Assembly (NCBI GenBank): GCA_030527285.1
Contig: JAUNBC010000003.1
Location: forward strand, 48,118 to 108,769
Origin: Bacillota bacterium
GTDB taxonomy: Bacteria > Bacillota > Dehalobacteriia > UBA4068
Direction: 5' to 3'
DNA length: 60,652 nucleotides
The notes beneath the pieces are model-generated. The model was not told the DNA's origin. It worked only from the letters and a program-made list of their open reading frames with translations, and did not search any database. This document shows positions 1-9,712 of this stretch, in pieces (the stretch's first letter is position 1; every line of letters starts with the position of its first letter). The position numbers were made by a program, and so were the translations under genes.

Positions 1-2
1 AA

Positions 3-1994
3 ATCGGAGATGCGGGCGATGAGCCGGTCGCCGCCGGGCAGCCGCCGCAGCAGCAACAACAGCGGCAGCCTAAACAGCAGCAGCCGCCGCAGCAGCAAAA
101 GCAGCGGCAGCCTAAACAACAGGACAAGCAGCAGCCCGATAAGCAGCAGCGGCAGCCTGAACGACAGGACGCGCAGCCGGAGCAGGCGGCGGGCAAAAAG
201 CGTCAGCCGCGCCGTCACACCGCGCGTTCCAAGCAGGCGATGATCGAGGAGAGCTCGGCCTCGCTGGCCTTCAACAGCAATCCGCTGGCGCAGGGTCAGC
301 AGCAGCAGCGCGACAAGATGTCGCTGCGCCGCGTCTCGGCGATCGACTACCGGCTGAAGATCATCCCGCTGGGCGGCTTGGGCGAGATCGGCAAGAACAT
401 GACGCTGATCCAGTACAATGATGAGATCATCGTCATCGACGGCGGCATCGCCTTCCCCGACGATACCATGCCCGGCATCGACGTGGTGATACCCGATTAT
501 ACCTATTTGCTGGAAAATCAGGATCGCGTGCTGGCCTATTTCATCACCCACGGCCACGAAGACCATATCGGCGCGATGCCGTATCTGCTCAAGGACGTGA
601 ATAAGCCGGTATATGGCTCGATACTGTCGCTGGGCTTTTTGCGCGGCAAATTGCTCGATCACAAGGTCGAGGCCGATCTGCGGCAGGTCGCCCCGCGTGA
701 GGTGATCAGCGTCGGCTCGTTCAAGGTCGAATTTTTCCGCCTCACCCACAGCATCCCCGATTCGATGGGCTTGGCCATACACACGCCGGTAGGCACGATA
801 CTGTTTGTCAGCGATTTTAAGATGGATATGTCGCCGATCGACGGACAGATGATGGATTTCGGCCGCATCTCCGCCCTGGGCGAGAAGGGCGTGCTGCTGC
901 TGATGGCGGACAGCACCAACGTCGAGAAGGAAGGCTTTTCCTCCTCGGAGCGCACGGTAGGCGCTAATTTTGAAAAGATCTTTGCCGCCGCGCAGGGGCG
1001 CATCATCATCACTTCCTTTGCCTCGCATGTGCATCGGGTGCAGCAGGTGATAAACGCCGCCTATCAGGTGGGCCGCCGCGTGTCGGTGGTGGGCCGCGGC
1101 ATGATCAATATGGTGGCGATCGCGCAGGAGCTCGGTTATCTCAAGATACCGGACAAGCTGCTGATCGACATCGAGCGTATCAATGATTTCCCCGCCGACA
1201 AGATCGTCGTCATTACCACCGGTTCGCAGGGCGAGCCGCTGTCGGGGCTGACGCGCATGGCAACCGGCGAGCACCGGCAGGTGCAGATCATCCCCGGCGA
1301 CCTGGTGGTGATCTCAGCCACGCCGATACCCGGCAATGAACGCACCGTGGCCAAGACGGTGGACAATCTGTTCCGCCTCGGCGCGTCGGTGGTATATGAG
1401 CGCAACGAGGGCATACACGTTTCCGGCCATGCTTCGCGCGAGGAATTGAAGATGCTGATGAACATGGTGCGCCCGCGCTTCTTCATGCCGGTGCACGGCG
1501 AATACCGTATGCTGTATAAGCATGCGCTGCTGGCGCAGCAGGTGGGCATCGCGGCGGAGGATACCTTCGTCATGGAGAACGGGCAGATATTGGAGCTGGG
1601 CCGTCATCATGGCCGCATCAACGGGCAGGTGCAGGCCGGCCGTGTGCTGGTGGACGGGCTGGGCGTGGGCGACGTCGGCAACGCCGTGCTCAAGGAGCGC
1701 CGTCAGCTATCGGAGAGCGGCGTGATCGTGCTGTCGATGATCTATACCAAGAAGAAAACGCCGCGTATTTTGACCGGTCCGGAAATTTATACGCGCGGCT
1801 TCATATTTGAGAAGGAATATGAGCATATTATAGGCGAGATGAAAGAAAAAGTGGTGGCGTTATGCACCGAACAGAATCTCGCCGACGGTAATCTTTATGA
1901 CCTGCGCAATCAGATCCGCACCGGCATCAGCCGCTTCGTCATGGAACGCACAAAACGGAGGCCGGTAGTTATGGCGGTGATAGTAGAAGTCTGA
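3..1994 (+). CDS. rnj: Ribonuclease J, 5' end outside the window
   Basis: Metallo-beta-lactamase/beta-CASP ribonuclease that processes and degrades RNA in the cytoplasm (5'-3' exonuclease and endonuclease activity in the family). The zinc motif HGHEDHIG lies at nt 549-572. Later family motifs are MADSTN, HVSGHASREEL and PVHGEYRML. The catalytic body starts near nt 340. The first ATG with a homologous body is at 240, but the same frame stays open to the left edge and encodes a Gln/Pro/Arg/Lys-rich stretch with repeated QRQPK units. I therefore treat the gene as entering the window already open, with a low-complexity N-terminal extension of at least 79 residues before Met240. RNase J proteins are usually about 555 residues, and this one exceeds 660. 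The Ser/Arg-rich +1-frame reading at 10-243 is a shadow of this repeat. Confidence 0.93.
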   Translation: MGDAGDEPVAAGQPPQQQQQRQPKQQQPPQQQKQRQPKQQDKQQPDKQQRQPERQDAQPEQAAGKKRQPRRHTARSKQAMIEESSASLAFNSNPLAQGQQQQRDKMSLRRVSAIDYRLKIIPLGGLGEIGKNMTLIQYNDEIIVIDGGIAFPDDTMPGIDVVIPDYTYLLENQDRVLAYFITHGHEDHIGAMPYLLKDVNKPVYGSILSLGFLRGKLLDHKVEADLRQVAPREVISVGSFKVEFFRLTHSIPDSMGLAIHTPVGTILFVSDFKMDMSPIDGQMMDFGRISALGEKGVLLLMADSTNVEKEGFSSSERTVGANFEKIFAAAQGRIIITSFASHVHRVQQVINAAYQVGRRVSVVGRGMINMVAIAQELGYLKIPDKLLIDIERINDFPADKIVVITTGSQGEPLSGLTRMATGEHRQVQIIPGDLVVISATPIPGNERTVAKTVDNLFRLGASVVYERNEGIHVSGHASREELKMLMNMVRPRFFMPVHGEYRMLYKHALLAQQVGIAAEDTFVMENGQILELGRHHGRINGQVQAGRVLVDGLGVGDVGNAVLKERRQLSESGVIVLSMIYTKKKTPRILTGPEIYTRGFIFEKEYEHIIGEMKEKVVALCTEQNLADGNLYDLRNQIRTGISRFVMERTKRRPVVMAVIVEV

Positions 1995-1998
1995 TTTA

Positions 1999-2157
1999 GC
2001 TGCGCTAAAATCAGCGGCGCATAGCTTTGTCGCAGTCAACTCGCCTGCGGCGGCGTATGTTTTAATACGCCTTTGCTCGGCTCGTTGCCTGCTTCGCGCT
2101 CTGCTTGCTGCTTTTAGCTTGCGGCTGCGCTAAATAAGCGGCGCATAGCTTTGTCGC
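1999..2157. repeat. Pair of imperfect direct repeats in the RNase J-tepA spacer
   Basis: A unit of about 35 bp (core GGCGCATAGCTTTGTCGCA) occurs at 1999-2034 and again at 2124-2157. The copies differ by a few bases. Each copy begins with a GCTGCGCTAAA segment. In the first copy this segment completes a small dyad (TTTAGC / GCTAAA) just after the RNase J stop. The sequence between the copies is rich in CTGCTT and GCCTGC motifs and has no convincing ORF. Function unknown. Confidence 0.6.
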
Positions 2158-2215
2158 ATTATACTGGCGGGATACTTGCAAGTGCCGGCGCCTCCTATTC
2201 GATGGGAGGCAGTAT

Positions 2216-3019
2216 ATGTACGAGCAATATCGTTATTATTTACCGGGGCGCGTGGTCAATGAGATCAACCCCGACCTGCTGCCGGATGCGGACGGTCAGG
2301 ACAATGGGCAAAACGATTGCCCGCAGGCGGAAAACCTCGAGCAATTCGGCGCCATGGATCTGCCCAAATCGCCGGACAGCATCCATGTTATCACGATCAT
2401 CGGGCAGGTAGAGGGGCATTTGATCATGCCCTCGCAGAACAAGACCACCAAATACGAGCATATCATCCCCCTGCTGGTGGCGGTGGAGCAATCGCCGGAT
2501 ATCAAGGGGCTGATCGTGATCCTCAATACCGTGGGCGGCGACGTTGAGGCCGGTCTGGCGATAGCCGAGATCATCGCCTCGATGAGCAAACCCACGGTAT
2601 CGCTGGTCTTGGGCGGCGGACACAGTATCGGCGTGCCGATAGCGGTGGCGGCGGATCGCTCCTTCATCGCGCCTACGGCTACCATGACCATACACCCGAT
2701 ACGCCTGACCGGTATGGTGGTGGGCGTGCAGCAGAGCTTTGATTATCTGGAGCGGATGCAGGATCGGGTGATCAGCTTTGTCAGCGAGCATTCGCGGATC
2801 AAGCCGGAGAAATTCCGCGAGATGATGATGACCATCGGCGAGCTGGCGCGCGACGTCGGCACGATAGCGGTGGGCGAAGGCGCGGTCGAATGCGGGCTGA
2901 TCGACGCTTGCGGCGGTCTGGCCGACGCTTTGGCGGCGCTCAAGCAGCTGATCGCCGAGCGCGAGGTCGCGCAGCCGCCGCAGGAGGACGGGCAGCCGCC
3001 GCAGGAGGACGGGCAATGA
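2216..3019 (+). CDS. tepA: TepA/YmfB-like ClpP-family serine protease
   Basis: ClpP-fold protein of the translocation-enhancing TepA family, 267 residues, usually cytoplasmic. The core [15 protein letters not shown] matches the oxyanion/glycine loop. [11 protein letters not shown] carries the nucleophile Ser in the GHSIG setting that this family uses instead of the ClpP GxSAS. The following ATMTIHPIR supplies the His region. The start ATG has the ribosome site GGGAGG about 7 nt upstream. The C-terminus ends in two tandem copies of QPPQEDG, absent from the family core. It lies between RNase J and a YlzJ-like gene and overlaps the latter by 4 nt (ATGA), so the two are translationally coupled. 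This order is typical of sporulating Bacillota. Confidence 0.88.
   Translation: MYEQYRYYLPGRVVNEINPDLLPDADGQDNGQNDCPQAENLEQFGAMDLPKSPDSIHVITIIGQVEGHLIMPSQNKTTKYEHIIPLLVAVEQSPDIKGLIVILNTVGGDVEAGLAIAEIIASMSKPTVSLVLGGGHSIGVPIAVAADRSFIAPTATMTIHPIRLTGMVVGVQQSFDYLERMQDRVISFVSEHSRIKPEKFREMMMTIGELARDVGTIAVGEGAVECGLIDACGGLADALAALKQLIAEREVAQPPQEDGQPPQEDGQ
2972..3013 (+). repeat. Two tandem 21-bp repeats at the end of tepA
   Basis: Two identical 21-bp units (2972-2992 and 2993-3013) encode QPPQEDG twice. Each contains AGGAGGA. The second copy is placed exactly as the ribosome binding site of the downstream ATG at 3016. Confidence 0.9.
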
Positions 3020-3225
3020 TCTGGAGCGTGATCGCCGAGGAGGTGATATTTGCCGACCTCGGGCAAAAACCGCAGCCGCTCCGCCAAATGTCGTATTTGG
3101 GGCGGCAAATGCTGGTGCGCGACGATGATAAGGGCGGCGCCGAGATCGTGATGCTGCTGTCCAGCGCGCCGGCGGATTATATCGACCCGCGTCTGTCGCC
3201 CGGCAGGCGTATTCAATATCGCTAA
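3016..3225 (+). CDS. YlzJ-like small protein
   Basis: A 69-residue protein beginning [12 protein letters not shown]. It contains a central YLGRQMLV segment and ends with [10 protein letters not shown], a pattern typical of the YlzJ-like family found directly after tepA and before spoIIIE in Bacillota. The molecular function of the family is unknown. The start ATG overlaps the tepA stop (ATGA). Its ribosome site AGGAGGA (3003-3009) lies inside the tandem repeat of tepA. A longer open frame begins at 2890, but its N-terminal part is antisense-like and out of context. A rho-independent terminator follows at 3267. Confidence 0.82.
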   Translation: MIWSVIAEEVIFADLGQKPQPLRQMSYLGRQMLVRDDDKGGAEIVMLLSSAPADYIDPRLSPGRRIQYR

Positions 3226-3266
3226 CGCCGGATAGCGCTTTTGATAAAGCTGAAAGAGTATTACCG

Positions 3267-3296
3267 ACATCACCGTTCTATCGGTGATGTTTTTTT
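3267..3296 (+). terminator. Rho-independent terminator after the tepA-ylzJ unit
   Basis: Perfect stem ACATCACCG / CGGTGATGT with a 6-nt loop, followed by seven T. Confidence 0.9.
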
Positions 3297-3332
3297 GCCT
3301 GCCTCCAGTATCGTCCGCGCCGCCGCTTGTGG

Positions 3333-3361
3333 TTGTAATTGGCGAGGGATTGCAGTATAAT
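3333..3361 (+). promoter_or_regulatory. Sigma-A-type promoter of uppP
   Basis: TTGTAA at 3333-3338, a 17-nt spacer and a perfect TATAAT at 3356-3361. The predicted transcript starts near 3368. This excludes the earlier in-frame GTG at 3370 as the uppP start and favours ATG 3400. Confidence 0.75.
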
Positions 3362-3399
3362 ATGAAGCGGTGTTTAATTTATCTTCGACGGAGGCCATA

Positions 3400-4170
3400 A
3401 TGACTGTAACGGTATTAGAAGCGATATTGCTGGGCTTGGTACAGGGTCTGACCGAGTTCCTGCCGGTGTCCTCGTCGGGGCATCTGGTGATCACGCAGGC
3501 GCTGCTTGGCATTACCGACGACGTGCTGATCTTTGACGTATTCGTGCATTTGGGTACTCTGGCGGCGGTATTCGCGGCCTTTTGGCAGGATATACTGGCG
3601 CTGCTGAAAAAGCCCTTCTGCCGCTTTACCGCGCTGATCATCGTCGGCTGCATACCGGCCGGCCTGATGGGCGTTTTGCTCAACGATTTCTTCAACAGCT
3701 TATATAATTCATTGCTTGTGGTGGCGATAGCGCTGATCGTCACCGGTATATTGCTGTTCATCTCTGACCGCTTCCATGGCGAAAAGACCATCGCCGATAT
3801 GAGCTTTGGCGACGCGCTGCTGGTCGGCCTGTTTCAGGGCTGCGCCATCGTGCCCGGCCTATCGCGTTCCGGCTCCACCATCTTCGGCTCGCTGCTGTGC
3901 GGGCTCAAGCGCGCGGAGGCGGCTCGCTATTCCTTCATCCTCTCGATACCGGTGATACTGGGCGCGGCGCTGCTTGAGAGCATAGATATCTTCACCGGCG
4001 AAACGGTGTTTGAATGGACGTATTTCTTAGGCGCGGCGGTGGCGGCGGCATGCGGCTATTTCGCCATTCGCGTTTTTCTCAAATTATTGGAAAAACGCAA
4101 TATGCGCTTTTTCTCGTATTATGTATGGCTCGTGGCGGCAGCAATATTGATTAGCAGGATTTTTGCCTGA
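3400..4170 (+). CDS. uppP: Undecaprenyl-diphosphatase UppP/BacA
   Basis: Integral membrane phosphatase that recycles undecaprenyl diphosphate to the monophosphate carrier for peptidoglycan and other envelope polymers. It also gives the family its link to bacitracin resistance. Two diagnostic motifs are present: near the N-terminus QGLTEFLPVSSSGHL, and in the second half PGLSRSGSTI with the catalytic Arg/Ser. About seven to eight hydrophobic segments span 256 residues, the normal family length. The start is ATG 3400, with GGAGG at 3390-3394. It is transcribed from its own promoter at 3333-3361 after the terminator of the upstream unit. Confidence 0.95.
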   Translation: MTVTVLEAILLGLVQGLTEFLPVSSSGHLVITQALLGITDDVLIFDVFVHLGTLAAVFAAFWQDILALLKKPFCRFTALIIVGCIPAGLMGVLLNDFFNSLYNSLLVVAIALIVTGILLFISDRFHGEKTIADMSFGDALLVGLFQGCAIVPGLSRSGSTIFGSLLCGLKRAEAARYSFILSIPVILGAALLESIDIFTGETVFEWTYFLGAAVAAACGYFAIRVFLKLLEKRNMRFFSYYVWLVAAAILISRIFA

Positions 4171-4251
4171 TCGGGGAGAATATTTTATAGTTAATATCCG
4201 GCGATATAGCCGTTAATTATAACTCATACCTTGATCGCTGCCGAGGGAAAT

Positions 4252-6708
4252 ATGCCCGCAACCAAAAAACCAAGCTCCGCAAAAAAACGCGCCGCCGCTC
4301 CGCGTAAGCCGGCAGGCAAAAGCGCCGGCCGCAAGTCCGCCGCTAACGCCAAATCGCCGGAGGAATTGCTGCGCTCCAAAGAGATAATCGGCATCATCTT
4401 CATCGCCGCCGCGCTGGTGCTGCTGACCGGCTGCCTGATCGCGCCTGAGCCGGAGGCCGCCGATACCGGCGTCATTGGCGTGGTGTCGCTGGGTCTGCTG
4501 ATCGCGCTGCGCTTTTTAGCCGGCAACGGCGCGATTGCTTTGCCTTTGTTCCTGCTGGCCTTTGGCGTTCTGATCTGCCTCGACCGGCATAACAGCGGCC
4601 CCAAGCGCCGTTTCGCCGGGCTGATCATCTGCTTCTTCACGCTGCTGGCCTTGCTGCATATCGGCCAGCAGCCCGCCGGCTTCCTCGACTACATGGGAGC
4701 GGCGGCGGGCGGCGAGGGCGGCGGCGTTATCGGCGCGTTGATCAGCTTTATCCTCTATAAAACCGTCGGCAAGGTCGGCGCGATCATCTTCCTTGCCGCG
4801 CTGGCGGTCATCGGCCTGCTGCTGGCCTTGCAGACCACGCTGGGGCGCATTTTCAGCACCACCGGCGGCGCGGTGAAGAAGGTCAGCGATACCATAGCGC
4901 AAAGCGGTAAAGTGCAGCCGGAACAGGCGGAATTGCCGCCGATCATCGGCATTGGCGCGGATAAGACCGCTGCCACGCCGATCGAGGTGCGCTATGTGCC
5001 GGAGAAAAAGGATGCGCCGATCATCGGCGTCAGCGAGAGCGCGGCCGCGCCTGCGCCCGTCGCGATAGCAGAGCCGCCGCATAATGAATTCGTGCGCGTC
5101 TATCTGCCCAATATCAGCGATAGCGCGGAGGATAAGACCGCCGCTGCCAAGGCCGCTTTGGCGGCGGAGGCGGAGAGCGCCGCCCGCGCCGCGCGCGCGG
5201 CTGCCGCTGCCAAAAGACGGCAGAACGCCGCCGCCCGCAGCGATCAACCGCAGCCGGCGGAGCCGGCGCTTACGCAGACTGCTGAAGGCGAGTATCAGCT
5301 GCCGCCGCCGGAACTGATCGCCCCCGGCGTAAACGTCAAAAACCCGCGTTTGAATAAAGCGATCACCGATAATATTGGCGTGCTGGAGCAGACCCTGGAG
5401 AGCTTTGGCGTTAAGGCCACGGTGACGCAGGTGGTGGCCGGTCCGGCTGTCACTCGCTATGAATTGCAGCCCGCCCCGGGGGTCAAGGTGTCGCGTATCA
5501 CTAATCTTGCCGATGATATCGCCCTGTCGCTGGCGGCGCAGGGCGTGCGCATCGAAGCGCCGATACCGGGCAAAAGCGCCATCGGTATCGAGGTGGCGCG
5601 CAAGGAAACCGATACGGTGTTTTTCCGCGAGATGATAGATTCGCAGGAATTCCGCAATTCTGCGGGCAAGCTCAGCTTTGCGCTGGGCAAGAATATCGGC
5701 GGCAGTTATGTGATCGGCGATCTGGTGAAGATGCCGCATCTGCTGATCGCCGGCGCTACCGGCTCGGGCAAAAGCATCTGTATCAATTCGATCATCTGCT
5801 CGATCCTGTATAAAGCCAAGCCTGACGAGGTCAAGCTGCTGCTGATCGATCCCAAGAAGGTGGAGATGACCTATTATGCCACGCTGCCGCATCTGGTAGC
5901 GCCGGTGGTCAATGACAGTAAAAAGGCCGCCAACGCGCTCAAATGGGCGGTCAATGAGATGGAAAACCGCTATACGCTGTTCGCCGCCGGCGGGGTCAAG
6001 GATTTCGAGGGCTACAATAACGCGCAGCCCGAGAGCAAGCTGCCGCAGATCGTCGTCGTCATCGACGAGCTTTCCGATCTGATGCTGGTGGCGCGGCATG
6101 ACGTCGAGGACAGCATTTGCCGCCTGACGCAGATGGCGCGCGCCGCTGGCATACATCTGGTGGTGGCGACGCAGCGTCCGTCGGTGGACGTTATCACCGG
6201 CCTGATCAAAGCCAATATCCCTTCGCGCATCGCCTTTGCGGTGTCGTCGTTCATGGATAGCCGCACCATACTCGATATGGGCGGCGCGGAGAAGCTGCTG
6301 GGCAAGGGCGATATGCTGTATGCGCCGATCGGCGTGAATAAGCCGATGCGCATACAGGGCACTTATATCGCCGAGGCCGACGTGGAGAAGCTGGTCGCCT
6401 ATTGCGCGGCGCAGGCCGCTCCGGCCTTTTCGCAGACGGCGGTAGCGGCGGCAGCCGGCGCAACGAACGGCGTGGGCGGCGGACGCGACGAGGAATTAGA
6501 CGAGCTGTTCCATGACGCGGCGCAGCTGATCATCGTCAGCGGGCAGGCTTCGACCTCCTATTTGCAGCGGCGGCTGGCTATCGGCAATCCGCGCGCGGCG
6601 CGGCTGATCGACGCCTTGGAGAGCAAAGGTGTGGTCGGCGGGCCGAATGGCTCCAAACCGCGCGAGGTGCTGATGACAATCGAGGAATTCGAGGAAATGT
6701 ATGGATAA
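4252..6708 (+). CDS. spoIIIE: DNA translocase FtsK/SpoIIIE
   Basis: Membrane-anchored, ATP-driven DNA pump that moves chromosomal DNA through the division or sporulation septum. The 818 residues divide into three parts. First is a basic Ala/Lys-rich N-terminus, then four to five membrane helices (about residues 45-190) and a long Ala/Pro linker (about 200-360) with runs of alanine. The RecA-like motor follows, with Walker A GATGSGKS and Walker [10 protein letters not shown]. Last is the gamma winged-helix domain (about 745-810, [19 protein letters not shown]) that reads oriented octamers. An open frame exists from TTG 4231, but ATG 4252 with GAGGGA just upstream is more likely. It overlaps rimO by 8 nt. 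The neighbours support SpoIIIE, although the paralogue FtsK/SftA cannot be excluded. Confidence 0.93.
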   Translation: MPATKKPSSAKKRAAAPRKPAGKSAGRKSAANAKSPEELLRSKEIIGIIFIAAALVLLTGCLIAPEPEAADTGVIGVVSLGLLIALRFLAGNGAIALPLFLLAFGVLICLDRHNSGPKRRFAGLIICFFTLLALLHIGQQPAGFLDYMGAAAGGEGGGVIGALISFILYKTVGKVGAIIFLAALAVIGLLLALQTTLGRIFSTTGGAVKKVSDTIAQSGKVQPEQAELPPIIGIGADKTAATPIEVRYVPEKKDAPIIGVSESAAAPAPVAIAEPPHNEFVRVYLPNISDSAEDKTAAAKAALAAEAESAARAARAAAAAKRRQNAAARSDQPQPAEPALTQTAEGEYQLPPPELIAPGVNVKNPRLNKAITDNIGVLEQTLESFGVKATVTQVVAGPAVTRYELQPAPGVKVSRITNLADDIALSLAAQGVRIEAPIPGKSAIGIEVARKETDTVFFREMIDSQEFRNSAGKLSFALGKNIGGSYVIGDLVKMPHLLIAGATGSGKSICINSIICSILYKAKPDEVKLLLIDPKKVEMTYYATLPHLVAPVVNDSKKAANALKWAVNEMENRYTLFAAGGVKDFEGYNNAQPESKLPQIVVVIDELSDLMLVARHDVEDSICRLTQMARAAGIHLVVATQRPSVDVITGLIKANIPSRIAFAVSSFMDSRTILDMGGAEKLLGKGDMLYAPIGVNKPMRIQGTYIAEADVEKLVAYCAAQAAPAFSQTAVAAAAGATNGVGGGRDEELDELFHDAAQLIIVSGQASTSYLQRRLAIGNPRAARLIDALESKGVVGGPNGSKPREVLMTIEEFEEMYG

Positions 6709-8017
6709 AGCCAAGCTGGTGTATCTGCTGTCGCTGGGCTGCGCCAAGAACCTCGTCGACAGCGAGCTGCTGAGCGGCTTGCTGAAGCGCGGCGGCTATA
6801 CGATATGCGACGAGGCGGCGGCGGCTGATATCATCATCGTCAACAGCTGCGGCTTCATCGAAGCGGCCAAGGCCGAGAGCATAGAGTATATACTCGAACT
6901 GGCGGCGGCGCGTAAAGAAGGGGCGCTGCTGGCGGTGGCCGGCTGTATGGCCGGCGCATATGGCGCGGAGCTGACGGCGGCGCTGCCGGAAATAGATCTG
7001 CTGATAACGATCGCCGATTATCCGCGCATCAATGAGCTGCTGGCGGCCAAAAGCGGCGAGACGGCGGCGGCGCTGGACGCGCCCGCCAACCTGTTCCTCT
7101 GGCGCGAGCTGTCTACCACTCCCGGCACGGCTTATCTGCGTATTGCCGACGGCTGCGATAATCATTGCAGCTATTGCCTGATACCGACGCTGCGCGGCGC
7201 TTATGTTTCGCGCACTATCGAGGATATATGCGCCGAGGCGGAGCAGTTACGGCGGCGCGGCGTGCGGGAACTGGTGCTGATCGCTCAGGACAGCACCCGC
7301 TGGGGGCTTGATTTGTACGGCGAACGGCGGCTGCCGGAATTGCTGGAGCGGCTGGCGCAGATCGACTTTGCGATGATACGGCTGCTGTACCTGTATCCCT
7401 CCGATATTGACGAGCGGCTGCTCAAGGTGATGGCGGCGCAAGCGAATATCTGCCATTATCTGGATATGCCGATACAGCATGGCGACGACGGCGTCTTGGC
7501 CGCGATGAACCGCCGCGACAGCGCGGCCTTGATCGAGGCCAAGGTAGCGCTGATCCGCGACTATTTGCCCGACGTGATGCTGCGCACCACGGTGATGGTC
7601 GGCTTCCCCGGCGAGGACGAGCGGGCCTTCCGCCGTCTGCTGGAATTGCTGCGGCGCTGCCGCTTTGACTGGGTGGGCGCGTTTCCCTATTATGCCGAGG
7701 ACGGTACGCCGGCGGCGCTGTTGCCCGCGCAGGTGGAAGCGGAGCTGAAACAGCAGCGGCTGGACGCGGTGCTGGCGTATAGCGAGACCATTACCCGCGA
7801 GCGTTTGCTGAGTATGGTCGGCATGGAGCTGGCGGTAGTGGTAGAGGGCGAGGCCGGTCCGCCGTATCAGGACGGCTGGCAGCGCGCGCGCAGTCAGTAT
7901 CAGGCTCCCGAGGTGGACGGCGCGATCTATGTCCGCGCCGCTTTGCGCCCAGGCCAGCTGGCTAAGGTGAGGATAACCGCTATCGACGATTACGATATGA
8001 TAGGAGAGCTGGTATAA
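6701..8017 (+). CDS. rimO: Ribosomal protein uS12 methylthiotransferase RimO
   Basis: Radical SAM enzyme that adds a methylthio group to the conserved Asp of ribosomal protein uS12, using two [4Fe-4S] clusters. The three parts are in family order. An N-terminal UPF0004 domain starts [17 protein letters not shown], with cluster cysteines at C14, NSCGF and AGCMA. The radical SAM core has [10 protein letters not shown] (CxxxCxxC). A C-terminal TRAM domain ends in IGELV. The SLGCAKNxVDSE signature separates RimO from MiaB. At 438 residues it is normal length. The start ATG 6701 overlaps the end of spoIIIE, with GAGGAA as ribosome site. The stop TAA shares one base with the pgsA start, so translation is coupled. 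Confidence 0.95.
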   Translation: MDKAKLVYLLSLGCAKNLVDSELLSGLLKRGGYTICDEAAAADIIIVNSCGFIEAAKAESIEYILELAAARKEGALLAVAGCMAGAYGAELTAALPEIDLLITIADYPRINELLAAKSGETAAALDAPANLFLWRELSTTPGTAYLRIADGCDNHCSYCLIPTLRGAYVSRTIEDICAEAEQLRRRGVRELVLIAQDSTRWGLDLYGERRLPELLERLAQIDFAMIRLLYLYPSDIDERLLKVMAAQANICHYLDMPIQHGDDGVLAAMNRRDSAALIEAKVALIRDYLPDVMLRTTVMVGFPGEDERAFRRLLELLRRCRFDWVGAFPYYAEDGTPAALLPAQVEAELKQQRLDAVLAYSETITRERLLSMVGMELAVVVEGEAGPPYQDGWQRARSQYQAPEVDGAIYVRAALRPGQLAKVRITAIDDYDMIGELV

Positions 8018-8556
8018 TGCTTAACTTACCGAATAGGATCACCGTAGTGCGTATTTGCCTGGTGCCGCTGTTTGTCGTGCTGGCGCTGTGCCCGATCAGG
8101 CTGGGCTTGCTCTGGGCGGCTATCGTCTTTGTCGTCGCGGCGATATCGGACGCGGCGGACGGGCATATCGCGCGCAGCCGCAATCTCACCACCAATACCG
8201 GCAAATTCCTCGACCCGCTGGCCGACAAGATACTGGTGGATGCGGCTCTGGTCTGCCTGATCTATCATCAGCTGCTGCCGGCATGGGTGCTGATACTGAT
8301 ACTGTTCCGCGATCTGGCGGTGGACGGTCTGCGTTTGCTGGCGGCGGAGCAGGGCGTGGTCATCGCCGCCTCCAAATGGGGCAAGAGTAAGACCACGGCG
8401 CAAATGGTGATGGTAGTGGCGCTGCTGATACTGGGCATGGGCGTGAACTGGCCCTTATATCAGGCGCTGTGCCAGGTATTGATCTGGCTGGCAGTGCTGT
8501 TGACTGTCATCTCCGGCGCTGATTATCTGCGTAAGGGCTGGCAATATGTCAGGTAG
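8017..8556 (+). CDS. pgsA: CDP-diacylglycerol-glycerol-3-phosphate 3-phosphatidyltransferase
   Basis: Membrane enzyme that makes phosphatidylglycerol phosphate from CDP-diacylglycerol and glycerol 3-phosphate, the first committed step to phosphatidylglycerol and cardiolipin. The CDP-alcohol phosphotransferase motif DG-x2-AR-x8-G-x3-D-x3-D is complete (DGHIAR, then G, then FLDPLAD). Several hydrophobic helices surround it in 179 residues. The N-terminus [13 protein letters not shown] is typical of PgsA. The start overlaps the rimO stop by one base, and the end overlaps cinA by 11 nt, so it is embedded in the same operon. Confidence 0.94.
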   Translation: MLNLPNRITVVRICLVPLFVVLALCPIRLGLLWAAIVFVVAAISDAADGHIARSRNLTTNTGKFLDPLADKILVDAALVCLIYHQLLPAWVLILILFRDLAVDGLRLLAAEQGVVIAASKWGKSKTTAQMVMVVALLILGMGVNWPLYQALCQVLIWLAVLLTVISGADYLRKGWQYVR

Positions 8557-9040
8557 AGGCGATACGGCAACAGCACGGCGGCTGGTCGCCGGCTTGACGC
8601 GGCGCGGCTGGCATATCGCCACCGCCGAATCGTGCAGCGGCGGGCTGCTGGCGGCGGCGTTTACCGATATTCCCGGCGCGTCGGCGGTATTCGATTGCGG
8701 CGTGATCAGCTATGCCGACCGCATCAAGGCCGACTGGCTTAGCGTGGAGCCGCAGACCTTGGCTGATTACGGCGCGGTCAGCGAGCAGACGGCGCGGCAA
8801 ATGGCTGAGGGCGCGCGGCGCATCTCCGGCGCGGAGCTGGCTCTGTCTACCACCGGTATCGCCGGACCGGACGGCGGCAGCCCGGACAAACCGTGCGGGC
8901 TGGTGTATATCGCCTTGGCGACGGATGACGGCAGCATAGTGCGGCGCAATCTTTTTAGCGGCGACCGCGCGGCGGTGCGCGAGCAAACGGTAGCGGCAGC
9001 CTTGTCGCTGCTGGAGGAATACCTGCAAGGAGTAGAGTAG
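8546..9040 (+). CDS. pncC: Stand-alone CinA C-terminal domain, NMN amidase PncC
   Basis: Nicotinamide-nucleotide amidase of the CinA C-terminal (PncC) family, which deamidates NMN for NAD recycling. Signature segments are ATAESCSGGLLAAAFTDIPG, with the catalytic Ser region, and TGIAGPDGGSPDKPCGLVYIA. The protein is 164 residues. The N-terminal molybdopterin-binding-like domain of full-length CinA is absent, as in E. coli PncC (YgaD). The start ATG lies within the pgsA end. In many Bacillota, full-length cinA follows pgsA, so this is a shortened version at the expected place. Confidence 0.88.
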   Translation: MSGRGDTATARRLVAGLTRRGWHIATAESCSGGLLAAAFTDIPGASAVFDCGVISYADRIKADWLSVEPQTLADYGAVSEQTARQMAEGARRISGAELALSTTGIAGPDGGSPDKPCGLVYIALATDDGSIVRRNLFSGDRAAVREQTVAAALSLLEEYLQGVE

Positions 9041-9685
9041 ATGAGCAGATTATGGCCGCTGCTGGCGGCGGTGCTATTATGCGGCGGCTGTGCGATACAG
9101 ATGGCCGCCGGCCTCTATGACGGAGAAACGCAGGCCTATGACAGCGACGACGGCTATCGCTTAGTGCTGCCGGCCTCATGGGCGGTGAGCGAGGATGAGG
9201 ACGGTATCAGCTGCAGCGGCAATGACGGCGCGGTGTTGCTCAACGTCAGCAGCGAATTCGGCGGCATGGAGTATTATGCGCCGGAGGAATTAGCGGAGCT
9301 GTTGTTGGCGCAATTACCGGCGGAGGTGTTCAGCGCCGCCGAAAACGGCGCGCGCACCGGGCAGCTGGATGACGGCAGCGTACTGTACGTGGTCGAAGGA
9401 ACGGACAGCGCGGGGCAGCCGCTGACCTCCTGTTTGCGTATCGTTGCGCCCGGGTTTTCGCTGCGCTATTATCTGTGGGTCTTTTGCTCCGCCGAATATT
9501 TTGACGCAAATCAACGGCTGATCGAGGATATACTCGGCAGCTTTGAGCTGACCGCCGATGAGCAGCAGCTGTATCAGCTGATGAACGAGCATACGCAGCA
9601 GGTGATAGAGGAGATGTATTCGTCGGAAGAAAGCGCTGATACGCCTGCCGGGGAAGGCTCGGCGGAAGAAATCATCGCCGAATGA
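9041..9685 (+). CDS. Predicted lipoprotein, PsbP-like fold suspected
   Basis: A 214-residue exported protein. The N-terminal hydrophobic segment ends in LLCGGC, a plausible if imperfect lipobox with Cys17 as acylation site. The mature region starts DGYRLVLPASWAVSEDEDG, which resembles the opening of PsbP-like/DUF1795 domains, and then continues through mixed alpha/beta sequence. The C-terminal 40 residues are acidic (EEMYSSEESAD). No enzyme motif is seen. It follows cinA immediately (stop and start adjacent) and is the last gene of the housekeeping operon before the 52-nt terminator. Function unknown. Confidence 0.7.
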   Translation: MSRLWPLLAAVLLCGGCAIQMAAGLYDGETQAYDSDDGYRLVLPASWAVSEDEDGISCSGNDGAVLLNVSSEFGGMEYYAPEELAELLLAQLPAEVFSAAENGARTGQLDDGSVLYVVEGTDSAGQPLTSCLRIVAPGFSLRYYLWVFCSAEYFDANQRLIEDILGSFELTADEQQLYQLMNEHTQQVIEEMYSSEESADTPAGEGSAEEIIAE

Positions 9686-9712
9686 TCGAGTGCCAGGCAA
9701 CGGCGTTATGCC

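Noticed and set aside
10..243. 77-residue Ser/Arg-rich ORF at the left edge
   Set aside because: It is the +1 reading of the Gln/Pro repeat that extends the RNase J frame. It has no ribosome site or family resemblance.
4516..6156. Long minus-strand ORF (546 codons) opposite spoIIIE
   Set aside because: It is antisense to a clear FtsK/SpoIIIE gene. Its His/Arg-rich, low-complexity translation is the usual mirror of GC-rich coding DNA.
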